Positions 1 through 7,584 of a DNA stretch of 15,098 bases are shown here, piece after piece. The notes under the pieces are model-generated. The model made no database searches and was not told the DNA's origin. It saw nothing but the letters and a program-made list of their open reading frames with translations. The translations under genes were made by a program, and so were the position numbers. This DNA is from an uncultured Eubacteriales bacterium (lineage in GTDB: Bacteria > Bacillota_A > Clostridia > Christensenellales > Aristaeellaceae): assembly GCA_902795555.1 (NCBI GenBank), contig CADBLV010000122.1, positions 1 through 15,098 on the forward strand, in the 5' to 3' direction. Each line of letters starts with the position of its first letter. Within the stretch, counting starts at the first letter, position 1.

Positions 1-1
1 G

Positions 2-697
2 GATTCGGATCGCCTGCCGGCCCTCGCAAAGGTGCTGGATCTTTCGCTGGATTCTCTGTTTGCAGAAGACGAAAAGAACTGGGAACTGAAGCCGGTCAAT
101 TACGACGTCAGCCACATGTTCACCTTTGTGAAAGGCCGGGCCCAGATGCTGGGACTGGCTCAGACGCTGGCTGTGATGGAACTGCTGCGTCCGGCGCACG
201 GCGCGCAGCAGCGGCGGTCGAAGTATGGGTTTGAATGCTCCTATATGGCGCACCCGCTGACAATGGCCTGCCATGCATTGGCAATGGGTCTGAAGGATGA
301 TGATGTGCTTGCCGCCGCTCTGGCCCATGATATGGTTGAGGATGCGCATATGAAACCGTCTGAACTCCCGGTCAATGACAGCGTCCGGGAAGCAGTCCGG
401 CTGGTTTCCAAGAACATGTATGATCCGAACGAACCGGACTGGGAAGAACAGTACTTTGCCAACATTCGGAAGAATCCACTGGCTTGTATGGTGAAATGCC
501 TGGATCGAACAAACAATCTGGCCGGAATGGCGGATGCCTTCTCCCGGAAATGGATGATCCGGTATACGGAAGAAACAGATCATTACTATCCGGCGCTGCT
601 GGATGTGCTGAAGAAGGTGCCGGAATGGAATGACGCCTGGTGGCTGTTACGGTACCAGATGATGACCATGACGGAGGCGTTCAAACGCCTGCTGTAA
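2..697 (+). CDS. XRE-type HTH / SpoT-like HD hydrolase fusion protein (5' end outside window)
   Basis: The frame is open from base 2 and the first residues (DSDRLPALAKVLDLSLDSLF) look like the last helix of a Cro/C1 (XRE) helix-turn-helix domain. The true start is therefore probably upstream of the window, and GTG at 32 is only the first internal start codon. Counting from codon 32, the rest has the metal-site pattern of the RelA/SpoT and MESH1 HD phosphohydrolase family: AHGAQQRR (H56), AHP (H74), HDMVED (H99, D100, E103, D104) and KCLDRTNNL (D158, N161). Family members remove the 3' pyrophosphate of (p)ppGpp or act on related nucleotides. No synthetase, TGS or ACT domain follows; the protein ends in a Trp/Tyr-rich helical tail. 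The likely role is a DNA-binding or antitoxin-like protein with nucleotide hydrolase activity. The domain call is fairly secure; substrate and regulatory role are inference. Confidence 0.75.
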   Translation, partial: DSDRLPALAKVLDLSLDSLFAEDEKNWELKPVNYDVSHMFTFVKGRAQMLGLAQTLAVMELLRPAHGAQQRRSKYGFECSYMAHPLTMACHALAMGLKDDDVLAAALAHDMVEDAHMKPSELPVNDSVREAVRLVSKNMYDPNEPDWEEQYFANIRKNPLACMVKCLDRTNNLAGMADAFSRKWMIRYTEETDHYYPALLDVLKKVPEWNDAWWLLRYQMMTMTEAFKRLL

Positions 698-768
698 CGG
701 GGAAACAAAGCTGAAGTGAAAAGTTAAGTTCCAGTGTTGAAACGGGATTTTACGGACGGGGAAACAAA
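697..768. repeat. 13-bp direct repeat pair, intergenic
   Basis: The 13-mer ACGGGGAAACAAA occurs at 697-709, overlapping the end of the HD gene, and again at 756-768, 59 bases apart start to start. The second copy lies about 25 bases upstream of the predicted -35 of the phosphorylase promoter. It may be a regulator site or chance in A/G-rich spacer DNA. Confidence 0.4.
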
Positions 769-792
769 AAATGGAAAAATTCTGAAAAGCTC

Positions 793-821
793 TTTTTCGC
801 TTCTCCTCTTTCTGGTATAAT
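793..821 (+). promoter_or_regulatory. sigma-A-type promoter for the phosphorylase operon
   Basis: There is a perfect -10 TATAAT at 816-821 preceded by an extended -10 TGG (813-815). The -35 region at 17 bases spacing (793-798, TTTTTC) is poor, as is common for extended -10 promoters. Transcription would start near 828, giving a leader of about 35 bases before the ATG at 863. Confidence 0.65.
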
Positions 822-848
822 AGGTTCAGCGATTCATGAACAGGCCCG

Positions 849-857
849 AAGGAGGGG
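849..857 (+). promoter_or_regulatory. ribosome binding site that sets the phosphorylase start
   Basis: AAGGAGGGG ends five bases before ATG 863. This favours 863 over the in-frame ATG at 836, which lies only about 15 bases after the -10 box and has no ribosome site. Confidence 0.75.
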
Positions 858-862
858 TTCAT

Positions 863-3277
863 ATGCAATACGGTACTTTTGATGACGCCGCACGGGAGTA
901 CGTCATCAGTCGCGTCGATGTTCCCGTGTCCCTGACCAACTATCTGGGCACCCAGCGCATGGGTGCCGTCATTTCCCATCACGCGGGCGGGTATTGCTGG
1001 CTCGACAGCCCCCAGCATCACCGGATCACGCGCTTCCGGCCGAACGGCGTTCCCATGGATTGGCCCGGCCATTATGTTTATCTGCGGGATGACGAGACAG
1101 GAAAATACTGGTCTCTCTCCTGGCAGCCTACAGGCGTTTCCCTGGACGAGGCGGCCTATGAAGCCCGCCACGGCCTGAGTTATTCCGTTTTTCGATGCGA
1201 TTATCAGGATATTTCCGCCTCGGAAACTCTCTTCATTCCCCGGGAATACAGCGGAGACGATCCCGTTGAAATCTTTGATGTCCGGATTCGGAACACCTCT
1301 GACCGGCCCCGCCGTCTGAGCGTTTACGGCTATGTGGAATTCTCCTTTCATGAAATCGATATGGATAACCAGAATTTCCAGATGAGCCTGTACGCTGCCG
1401 GTTCTCATTATGAAGACGGCGCCTGTCTGAACGAGCTTCATTATGAGCCCGGCGCCTGGCAGTTTTTCGCCTCCGATTTCATTCCGGACGGTCATGACGG
1501 CGTTCGCGACGCGTTTCTGGGGCCTTATCGCACAGAGCGAAACCCGCTGGCCGTGGAAACCGGACGCCTTTCAGGCAGCACGGAGCTCGGCGGGAACGTC
1601 TGCGGCGCCCTGCAGAAAAAACTGACGCTGGCTCCCGGAGAGGAAACCCGGCTGCTCTTCTATCTGGGAACCGGGCGGGGCGAGGCGGTCGCCCGGGCAC
1701 GTCGGGTCTACGACCGGGCCGGTACGGACCGGGCCTTCGCGGATCTGAAAGCCTTCTGGGACGAGAAACTTTCCGCCCTGCAGGTGGAAACGCCCCATGA
1801 AAACATGAACCGTTCCCTGAACATCTGGAATTTTTATCAGTCTGAAATCAACGTTCTCTTCTCCCGCTTCTCCTCCTTTATTGAGGTAGGAGGCCGAACA
1901 GGCCTTGGCTACCGGGACACGGCACAGGACGCCATGTGTATCCCTCATGCCGAGCCGGAAGGCTGCCTGATGCGGATCCGTCAGCTGCTTCACGGCCAGA
2001 CCCGGACCGGATACGGCCTGCATCTGTTCGATCCGGCTTTGCTGGAGGAAAAGACGGACGGCAGCGTGAAAACGCCCACGGTCATCCCGGAGGCAGACAA
2101 ATCCTCCATGATTCACGGCATCAAAGATGCCTGCGCAGACGACGCGCTGTGGCTCATCCCCGCCATTGTCGAATACGTGCGTGAAACAGGTCGCGCCGGC
2201 TTTCTGGATGAAGTCATTCCCTACGCGGACGAAGGAGAAGCCACCGTGTGGGATCACATGAAAGCCATTCTGAATTTCTCCTATGCCCAGCTCGGCGCTC
2301 ATGGAATCACCAAAGGACTCCGGGCGGACTGGAACGATTGCCTGAATCTGGGAGGCGGCGAAAGCGCCATGGTGGCCTTTTTGCTCATCTGGGCCACCAA
2401 TCATTTCCTGGACGCGGCAAGAGCCCTGGGACGGGATGCCGATGCCGCACACTATTCCCGGGCCCGGGACGCCATGGCGGAAACCTGCCGCCTGGTGCTG
2501 TGGGACGGAAAATGGTTTCTTCGGGGGTTCACCGCCGCCGGACGTCCCATCGGTTCCTCCTCTGCCGAGGAAGGCAAGGTACATATGGAAAGCAACACCT
2601 GGGCCGTCATCTCCGGCGCAGCGACCCGTGCCCAGGGCCTCTCCTGCATGGACAGCGTAGACGAATGGCTGTATACGCCCTTCGGTCTGATGCTGAACGC
2701 TCCCTCCTTCCGCACCATTGACGACGCCGTCGGTTTTGTCACACGGGTTTATCCCGGCGTCAAGGAAAACGGCGCTATCTTCAGCCATCCGAATCCCTGG
2801 GCCTGGGTGGCGGAATGCATGCTGGGCCGCGGGACACGCGCCATGAAATTCTACGATGCACTGCTTCCGGAAAATCAGAATGACCGAATGGAAATCCGCC
2901 AGGCGGAACCGTACAGCTATTGCCAGTTCATCATGGGCCGGGACCATTCCGCATTTGGAAGAGCTCGTCACCCCTTCATGACCGGTTCCTCAGGATGGAG
3001 CTATTATGCCGCCACCCGCTACATGCTCGGCATCCGCCCCGGCTTTGACAGCCTGACAGTGGACCCCTGCATTCCGGCGGATTGGGATGGGTTCACAGCC
3101 CTGCGGCGCTGGCGGGGCGCTGTGTACCACATCACGGTCAAAAACCCCGACCACGTAGAAAAAGGCGTCCTTTCCATCGAAGCCGACGGAAAGAACGTTT
3201 CTGCAATCCCGGTTTTCACCTCCGGTGAGCATGAAATTATCATTACAATGGGAAAGGAAGGATCAGGCAATGATTAA
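863..3277 (+). CDS. chbP: GH94 disaccharide phosphorylase, probably N,N'-diacetylchitobiose phosphorylase
   Basis: This 804-residue protein is a glycoside hydrolase family 94 phosphorylase of usual full length. It would act in the cytoplasm, splitting a beta-1,4 disaccharide with inorganic phosphate into a sugar-1-phosphate and a free sugar. The N-terminal half (from FDDAAREYVISR, with NYLGT and HHAGGYCW) is the beta-sandwich domain. RTGLGYRDTAQD around residues 345-356 and HGIKDACADD belong to the (alpha/alpha)6 barrel. RADWNDCLN places Asp at 489 and 492; Asp492 aligns with the catalytic acid known in the Vibrio chitobiose enzyme. PGHYVYLRDD, YWSLSWQPT, RHGLSYS, VKENGAIFSHPNPWAW and VDPCIPADWDGF resemble, from memory, diacetylchitobiose phosphorylase more than cellobiose phosphorylase. 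The next gene, a phosphohexomutase overlapping by 8 bases, fits use of the sugar-1-phosphate. Cellobiose or another beta-glycoside remains possible. No signal peptide. Confidence 0.85.
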   Translation: MQYGTFDDAAREYVISRVDVPVSLTNYLGTQRMGAVISHHAGGYCWLDSPQHHRITRFRPNGVPMDWPGHYVYLRDDETGKYWSLSWQPTGVSLDEAAYEARHGLSYSVFRCDYQDISASETLFIPREYSGDDPVEIFDVRIRNTSDRPRRLSVYGYVEFSFHEIDMDNQNFQMSLYAAGSHYEDGACLNELHYEPGAWQFFASDFIPDGHDGVRDAFLGPYRTERNPLAVETGRLSGSTELGGNVCGALQKKLTLAPGEETRLLFYLGTGRGEAVARARRVYDRAGTDRAFADLKAFWDEKLSALQVETPHENMNRSLNIWNFYQSEINVLFSRFSSFIEVGGRTGLGYRDTAQDAMCIPHAEPEGCLMRIRQLLHGQTRTGYGLHLFDPALLEEKTDGSVKTPTVIPEADKSSMIHGIKDACADDALWLIPAIVEYVRETGRAGFLDEVIPYADEGEATVWDHMKAILNFSYAQLGAHGITKGLRADWNDCLNLGGGESAMVAFLLIWATNHFLDAARALGRDADAAHYSRARDAMAETCRLVLWDGKWFLRGFTAAGRPIGSSSAEEGKVHMESNTWAVISGAATRAQGLSCMDSVDEWLYTPFGLMLNAPSFRTIDDAVGFVTRVYPGVKENGAIFSHPNPWAWVAECMLGRGTRAMKFYDALLPENQNDRMEIRQAEPYSYCQFIMGRDHSAFGRARHPFMTGSSGWSYYAATRYMLGIRPGFDSLTVDPCIPADWDGFTALRRWRGAVYHITVKNPDHVEKGVLSIEADGKNVSAIPVFTSGEHEIIITMGKEGSGND

Positions 3278-4703
3278 ATTCGGTACCGGCGGCTGGCGTG
3301 CCGTCATCGGTGATGGCTTCACCCGGGAAAATATCGAGCGGGTGGCCGCGGCCCTGGCCCGCCGAATGATTCGGGAAGGCTGCGCTGCCAGGGGAATCTG
3401 CGTCGGATACGATCGGCGATTTCTCAGCCGCGAAGCCTGCATCTGGTTTTCACAGGTCATGGCCGGGGAAGGCGTCAAAGTATGGTTTGTGAATCTGAAC
3501 TGTCCCACACCCCAGATCATGTTTGCCGTCAAAACCATGAATCTGCCCTACGGCGCGATGATCACCGCCAGCCATAACCCCGCAATCTATAACGGAATCA
3601 AGCTCTTTACAGCAGGCGGCCGGGATGCTACGGAGGAATATACCCTCCCTGTGCAGGACGAAGCCAATGCCGTTGATCTAGCCTCCATCCGATCCCTGAA
3701 TTTCGAGGCCGCGCTTTCCGACGGCATCATCTCCTTCACGGATCCCCGGGATGCGTATCTGGATTCCATTCTGTCCCAGATTCAAACCGATGCCATCCGG
3801 GCCCGTCATCCCCGGGTGGTGCTGGATCCCATGTTCGGCGTCAGCCTCTCCGGCCTCCAGACGATTCTCTATACCTGCCGATGCGATGTGGACGTCATCA
3901 ACGACCGCCATGATGCCTTCTTCGGCCGTCATCTCCCTGCGCCAACCCCGGCAACCCTGGTGGATCTGCAGCAAGCTGTACTCGAGCATCATGCTTCCGT
4001 GGGCATTGCCACCGACGGTGACGCGGACCGGCTCGGCATTGTGGATGAAAACGGCCGCTATGTCTCCGCCAATGAGGTGCTGGTGTTGCTGTATTATTAT
4101 CTGCTGGCCTTCCGCGGATGGAAAGGTGACGCAGTTCGCAATATCGCCACCACCCACCTGCTGGATCGTGTGGCTGAAGCCTACGGCCAGCGCTGCATTG
4201 AAGTGCCGGTCGGCTTCAAACATATCTCCGCCGGCATGGAAGCCAACGCCGCCCTCATCGGCGGTGAATCCTCCGGCGGTCTCACTGTGCGTGGCCATAT
4301 TCACGGCAAAGACGGACTCTATGCCGCGTCTCTCCTGCTGGAAATGCTCTGTGTCACAGAAAAGCCCATCAGCGCTCTGATTCAGGAAATCTATGACCGT
4401 TTCGGCGAGGCCCATATGGCGGAATATGACTGGGCCCTTACCCCCGAAACCCGGGAACGGATCGGACAGAAGGTGATGATCCGCAAAGAGCTCCCCGTCC
4501 TGCCGCTTCCGGTGGATCATGTCAGCTATCTGGACGGCTGCAAGCTGTATCTGAAGGGCGGCTGGCTCATTATCCGCTTCTCCGGCACGGAGCCCCGGGT
4601 TCGTATCTTCGCGGAAGCGGAAACCGCTGCCCTGGCCACGGAACTGGTTCAGGCTGCCGCGGACTTCACCGGCCTCCCGTTTCCGCCCATCCTTGAGTCC
4701 TGA
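3270..4703 (+). CDS. alpha-D-phosphohexomutase (phosphoglucomutase/phosphomannomutase family)
   Basis: This 477-residue cytoplasmic mutase would interconvert hexose-1-phosphate and hexose-6-phosphate. Here that is probably the sugar-1-phosphate released by the upstream phosphorylase. All four active-site loops are present: TASHNP with the phosphorylated Ser101, the metal loop DGDADR (Asp249, 251, 253), the sugar-binding loop GESSGG (Glu333 to Gly336), and the phosphate-binding loop RFSGTEPR (436-443). The N terminus KFGTGGWRAVIGDGF is typical of the family. The start is ATG 3270, with GGAAAGGAAGGA at 3251-3262 as ribosome site. It overlaps the phosphorylase stop by 8 bases, so the two are probably translationally coupled. 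The exact sugar (Glc, Man or GlcNAc) cannot be read from the sequence. Pairing with a chitobiose-type phosphorylase suggests GlcNAc-1-P to GlcNAc-6-P. Confidence 0.9.
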   Translation: MIKFGTGGWRAVIGDGFTRENIERVAAALARRMIREGCAARGICVGYDRRFLSREACIWFSQVMAGEGVKVWFVNLNCPTPQIMFAVKTMNLPYGAMITASHNPAIYNGIKLFTAGGRDATEEYTLPVQDEANAVDLASIRSLNFEAALSDGIISFTDPRDAYLDSILSQIQTDAIRARHPRVVLDPMFGVSLSGLQTILYTCRCDVDVINDRHDAFFGRHLPAPTPATLVDLQQAVLEHHASVGIATDGDADRLGIVDENGRYVSANEVLVLLYYYLLAFRGWKGDAVRNIATTHLLDRVAEAYGQRCIEVPVGFKHISAGMEANAALIGGESSGGLTVRGHIHGKDGLYAASLLLEMLCVTEKPISALIQEIYDRFGEAHMAEYDWALTPETRERIGQKVMIRKELPVLPLPVDHVSYLDGCKLYLKGGWLIIRFSGTEPRVRIFAEAETAALATELVQAAADFTGLPFPPILES

Positions 4704-4713
4704 TGCTAAAAGC

Positions 4714-4745
4714 ACCAAAACCCGGCCATCAGGCCGGGTTTTGGT
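4714..4745. terminator. symmetric hairpin terminator between convergent operons
   Basis: A perfect 14-bp inverted repeat (arms 4714-4727 and 4732-4745, loop ATCA) has a GC-rich core CCCGGCC/GGCCGGG flanked by AAAA and TTTT. It begins 10 bases after the mutase stop. The A and T tracts on either side let it act in both directions, also ending the minus-strand cysS operon whose last stop is at 4804. Bases 4746-4803 hold nothing else I can identify. Confidence 0.9.
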
Positions 4746-4803
4746 CTCACCGTACGCAGCGCACCTTCAGCATTCCCTGTGCTCCGCGTCCTTCCTGTCA
4801 TGT

Positions 4804-5448
4804 TTATTCCGTACTCACCAGATCCAGAATCGCCGCTAGTTTATGAACACCGATGCCTTTCACTGTCACCAGATCCTCCGGATATCGGAAGGGGCCGTTT
4901 TCCGTTCGCTCAGCGATGATCCGTTCAGCCAGAGCAGGCCCAATGCCCGGCAACGCCGTCAGTTCCTCTGCGGTGGCAGTGTTCACATTCACGCGGCTCC
5001 GGCCGCCTGTTTCAATCTGTTCGCTGCTTTCCGCCTGTCCGTCGGACATCAACTGTTCTTCGCCTTCCGTCTGCCCGTCGGACATCGTCTGCTCACCGAT
5101 TTCCTTCTGCCCGCCGGACGTCGTCTGCTCACTGATTTCCGTCTGCCCGTCGGACATCAACTGTTCTTCGCCTTCCATCTGCCCGCCGGACGTCAACTGT
5201 TCATTGCTTTCCGTCTGTCCACCGAGCATCGTCCGTTCACTGATTTCCGTCTGTCCGCCGGGCTCCGCCAGTTCATCGTTTCCCAAATCGAACGTTCGCT
5301 GAATTTCCGTCTCTGTGCGGCGGCTTCCTGCATCAAACCATCTTCCGGGCTCCGGCGCAAAGATTCCTCCGAACATTTCAGCCCCGCAAAGCCCCATGGA
5401 AACCGCAATCAACACGGCACCCAGGGCTTTTCTGGCTCTCTCAGACAT
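4804..5448 (-). CDS. ComEA-like helix-hairpin-helix protein with membrane anchor and repeat linker
   Basis: The 214-residue protein has three parts. Residues 1 to about 31 (MSERARKALGAVLIAVSMG onward) form a basic N terminus and a membrane segment. Residues 64-147 are seven tandem 12-residue repeats of the form (G/D)GQxExxEQxxS, very acidic and Gln-rich. Residues 150 to the end are a ComEA-type domain: VNVNTATAEELTALPGIG opens the first hairpin, and VKGIGVHKLAAI the second. Such domains bind double-stranded DNA without sequence preference; membrane-anchored ComEA takes part in DNA uptake. No SLBB-like domain is seen between anchor and HhH; the repeats take its place. The start ATG 5448 overlaps the cysS stop by 8 bases, with AGAAGG upstream; the open frame reaches further but only inside cysS. 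No comEB or comEC is nearby, so a competence role is inferred from the domain alone. Confidence 0.85.
   Translation of the reverse strand: MSERARKALGAVLIAVSMGLCGAEMFGGIFAPEPGRWFDAGSRRTETEIQRTFDLGNDELAEPGGQTEISERTMLGGQTESNEQLTSGGQMEGEEQLMSDGQTEISEQTTSGGQKEIGEQTMSDGQTEGEEQLMSDGQAESSEQIETGGRSRVNVNTATAEELTALPGIGPALAERIIAERTENGPFRYPEDLVTVKGIGVHKLAAILDLVSTE
5008..5259 (-). repeat. seven tandem 36-bp repeats inside the ComEA-like gene
   Basis: Exactly 252 bp are made of seven in-frame 36-bp units, each encoding 12 residues. In protein order these are GGQTEISERTML, GGQTESNEQLTS, GGQMEGEEQLMS, DGQTEISEQTTS, GGQKEIGEQTMS, DGQTEGEEQLMS and DGQAESSEQIET. Units 3 and 6, and units 1 and 4, are most alike, suggesting that a block of three units was duplicated. 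Copy number could vary between strains by slippage or recombination. Confidence 0.92.
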
Positions 5449-6847
5449 CCTTTCGTACCTTCTGGCCCTGCCGGGTATCCTCCAGGATATATCCCGCAGC
5501 CTGGATCGCGGCGCGCAGCTCATCACTGCGCGCCCAGTCCTTATTCTTCCTGGCTTCCGCGCGTTCGTCAATCATCTGCTGAATCTCCGCCGGGATGCTC
5601 TCTTCTTCCCTGCTGAGAATGCCCAGCACGCCGCAAACCGCTTTCAGGCTCTCCAGGGTCTTTTTCACCGCTTCCCGGGAGGATGCCTCCGTCAGGGAAA
5701 CATTCGCATCCTTCACCAGCTCAAAGATCGCCCCCAGCGCATCCGCTGTGTTCAGATCATCGTCCATGGCCTGGTCAAACCGATTCTCGTAATTCCCGAT
5801 CCGCTCCAACAGTTCCTCTTCTTCAGGGGAAAGAGGCTTCTCAGCGCAATGGTTCAGCAGGAAAAGCAGCTGATCCCGCGCTGTATAAAGCCGGTTCAGG
5901 CTGGTGCTGGCCGCCTCAATCTGATCCCTGCTGAAATTGATCGGGCTCCGATAATGAGCGCTGAGCATGAACATCCGTACTGCTTCCAGGTCATATTCCG
6001 CGGATATATCCCGCACAGTAAAGAAATTGTTCAGACTCTTGCTCATCTTCTGGTTGTCCACATTGATGAATCCGTTATGCATCCAGTAATGCACATACGG
6101 TTTGCCCGTTGCCCCTTCGCTCTGGGCGATCTCGTTTTCATGATGAGGGAAGAGCAGATCCTTGCCTCCGCAGTGAATATCGAAGGTTTCTCCCAGATAT
6201 TTCATGCTCATGGCGGAGCATTCAATATGCCATCCGGGCCTTCCCTTTCCCCAGGGACTGTCCCAGGCAGGTTCGCCGGGCTTCTGTGCCTTCCAGAGGG
6301 TGAAGTCCTCCGCCGCTTCCTTCTCCGTTTCCACATTCAGCCGTTCGCTGGCGCCTGCCTCCCGGTCTTCTGTCCGCTGTCCCGACAGCTTTCCGTATCC
6401 CGGAAAAGCGCTCACCCGGTAATATACATCTCCCGAAGGAGCGGCATAGGCATGTCCGTTGTCAATCAGCCGCTGAATCAGCGCAATGATTTCCGGAATA
6501 TGATCCGTCGCCTTCGGATGCACCGTCGCCGGACGAATGCCCAGCGCCTTCGCGTCTTTATAGTATTCCCCGATAAACCGTTCCGCCAGCTCGGCCACGG
6601 TAATGCCTTCTTCGTTCGCCCGGCGGATCATCTTATCGTCGATATCGGTGAAATTCTGCACAAAGGTCACATCATACCCTTCCCGCTCCAGCTGTCTCCG
6701 CAGCACATCGAAGGTGATGAACGGCCGGGCGTTGCCGATATGAAAATAATTGTATACCGTAGGACCGCAGGCATAGATGCCTACCTTGCCCTCATGAATC
6801 GGCCGAAAGGTTTCCTTCTTTCGAGTCAGACTGTTATAAATCTGCAT
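5441..6847 (-). CDS. cysS: cysteinyl-tRNA synthetase
   Basis: This 468-residue class I aminoacyl-tRNA synthetase charges tRNA-Cys in the cytoplasm, and its length is normal. The HIGH-type motif is HIGN at 36-39 in the context YACGPTVYNYFHIGNARPF. The KMSKS loop is at 267-271. The zinc ligands expected for the family are Cys27, Cys210, His235 and Glu239 (from HHENE). The C-terminal part has the DALR-like helical domain (MDDDLNTADALGAIFEL) and the small end domain with WARSDELRAAIQAAGYILEDT. The start ATG 6847 has GGAG on the minus strand at 6860-6863. The gene sits 7 bases after the exported-protein gene and overlaps the ComEA-like gene, so it is the third of four genes in one transcript. I saw no T-box leader directly upstream, which fits expression from the promoter near 8260-8287. 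Confidence 0.97.
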   Translation of the reverse strand: MQIYNSLTRKKETFRPIHEGKVGIYACGPTVYNYFHIGNARPFITFDVLRRQLEREGYDVTFVQNFTDIDDKMIRRANEEGITVAELAERFIGEYYKDAKALGIRPATVHPKATDHIPEIIALIQRLIDNGHAYAAPSGDVYYRVSAFPGYGKLSGQRTEDREAGASERLNVETEKEAAEDFTLWKAQKPGEPAWDSPWGKGRPGWHIECSAMSMKYLGETFDIHCGGKDLLFPHHENEIAQSEGATGKPYVHYWMHNGFINVDNQKMSKSLNNFFTVRDISAEYDLEAVRMFMLSAHYRSPINFSRDQIEAASTSLNRLYTARDQLLFLLNHCAEKPLSPEEEELLERIGNYENRFDQAMDDDLNTADALGAIFELVKDANVSLTEASSREAVKKTLESLKAVCGVLGILSREEESIPAEIQQMIDERAEARKNKDWARSDELRAAIQAAGYILEDTRQGQKVRKDV

Positions 6848-6854
6848 CTTGTCA

Positions 6855-7565
6855 TCAGGCTCCTTTTTTACTTCTCTTTTTCCTGTGCGTAATCACCATC
6901 CGCAGGATTGCCAGACACCAGACGGCGCCTGCGGCGATTGACATCCACAGGATGACCCGATTGGTGTTGAAGGGAAGCCGGAACACCTTCCGTCCTCCGT
7001 TCCGGTTAAAATCATCCTCCTCGCTGAACGAGAAGGTCTTACTTTCCAGCGTGCTTCCGTCCTCCCCGAGAACGTCGACAGTCACCCTGGCCGCGGAATA
7101 ATACGTATCCTGCGGAATAGACCAGCTTCCCTGGAAGGGAACCGCTCCGGAGAGGCCTGCTGTGCTCAGCGTATACTCCTCAGCCTGTTTGCGCGTCGCA
7201 ATACGCTTTCCGTTCATATGAGTGAAAACGATGGAACCCTTCTCGCTCTGGCGGGGCTCAGGATCCACCGTCAGCCGAAGCACCACGGTCTCCGGCAGCT
7301 TCTCCGGCAGCTTTACTGCGCCCTCAAAAGTCGCCACCTTCCCCGGTGTCCAGCTCCATTCCAACGGCACAACCCGCGTCTCCGCGACATCTGTCACCGC
7401 CTTGTCCGGCATCTCCGCGGTCTCCGTCGCCGCTGTTTCCGTTCCGGCCGTCTCCGCGGCCGCAGTCTCTGCCGTTTCCGCTGTCTCCGCGACAACCGGC
7501 ATCGTACAGGTCAGCCCGATCAGCAGCATCACGACCGCCAACCCAATACAGACGATTTTTTTCAT
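6855..7565 (-). CDS. exported, C-terminally membrane-anchored protein of unknown function
   Basis: I do not recognise this 236-residue protein. It begins with a clear Sec signal peptide (MKKIVCIGLAVVMLLIGL, cleavage probably after VVA at about 26). A low-complexity stretch of repeated ETA/TAE units follows to about residue 55. The middle, about 60-200, looks like beta-rich extracellular domain(s), with strands such as ETVVLRLTVDP and SAARVTVDVLG. A single membrane helix (about 204-225, VILWMSIAAGAVWCLAIL) is followed by a basic tail THRKKRSKKGA, as in a type I surface protein. The start ATG 7565 has an AGGGGAA ribosome site; the longer open frame upstream lacks one and runs into the previous gene. 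It lies 19 bases after the coiled-coil gene and 7 bases before cysS. The topology is well supported; the function is unknown. Confidence 0.75.
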   Translation of the reverse strand: MKKIVCIGLAVVMLLIGLTCTMPVVAETAETAETAAAETAGTETAATETAEMPDKAVTDVAETRVVPLEWSWTPGKVATFEGAVKLPEKLPETVVLRLTVDPEPRQSEKGSIVFTHMNGKRIATRKQAEEYTLSTAGLSGAVPFQGSWSIPQDTYYSAARVTVDVLGEDGSTLESKTFSFSEEDDFNRNGGRKVFRLPFNTNRVILWMSIAAGAVWCLAILRMVITHRKKRSKKGA

Positions 7566-7584
7566 TCTTTCGTTCCCCTGTCTT

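Noticed and set aside
674..689. Hairpin AGGCGTT/AACGCCT at the end of the HD gene as a terminator
   Set aside because: The loop would be only two bases, it lies inside the coding region and no T-tract follows.
1571..2971. 466-codon open frame antisense to the phosphorylase
   Set aside because: It is a shadow of GC-rich codon use: no recognisable domain, a composition rich in Gly/His/Arg/Gln, and the opposite strand encodes a full GH94 enzyme with all motifs.
5008..5259. CRISPR-like array
   Set aside because: The 36-bp units are contiguous without unique spacers and keep the reading frame of a protein, so this is a coding tandem repeat.
5315..6892. 525-codon plus-strand open frame across cysS
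   Set aside because: The minus strand encodes an intact CysRS with HIGN, KMSKS and all zinc ligands; the plus frame has no family features or ribosome site.
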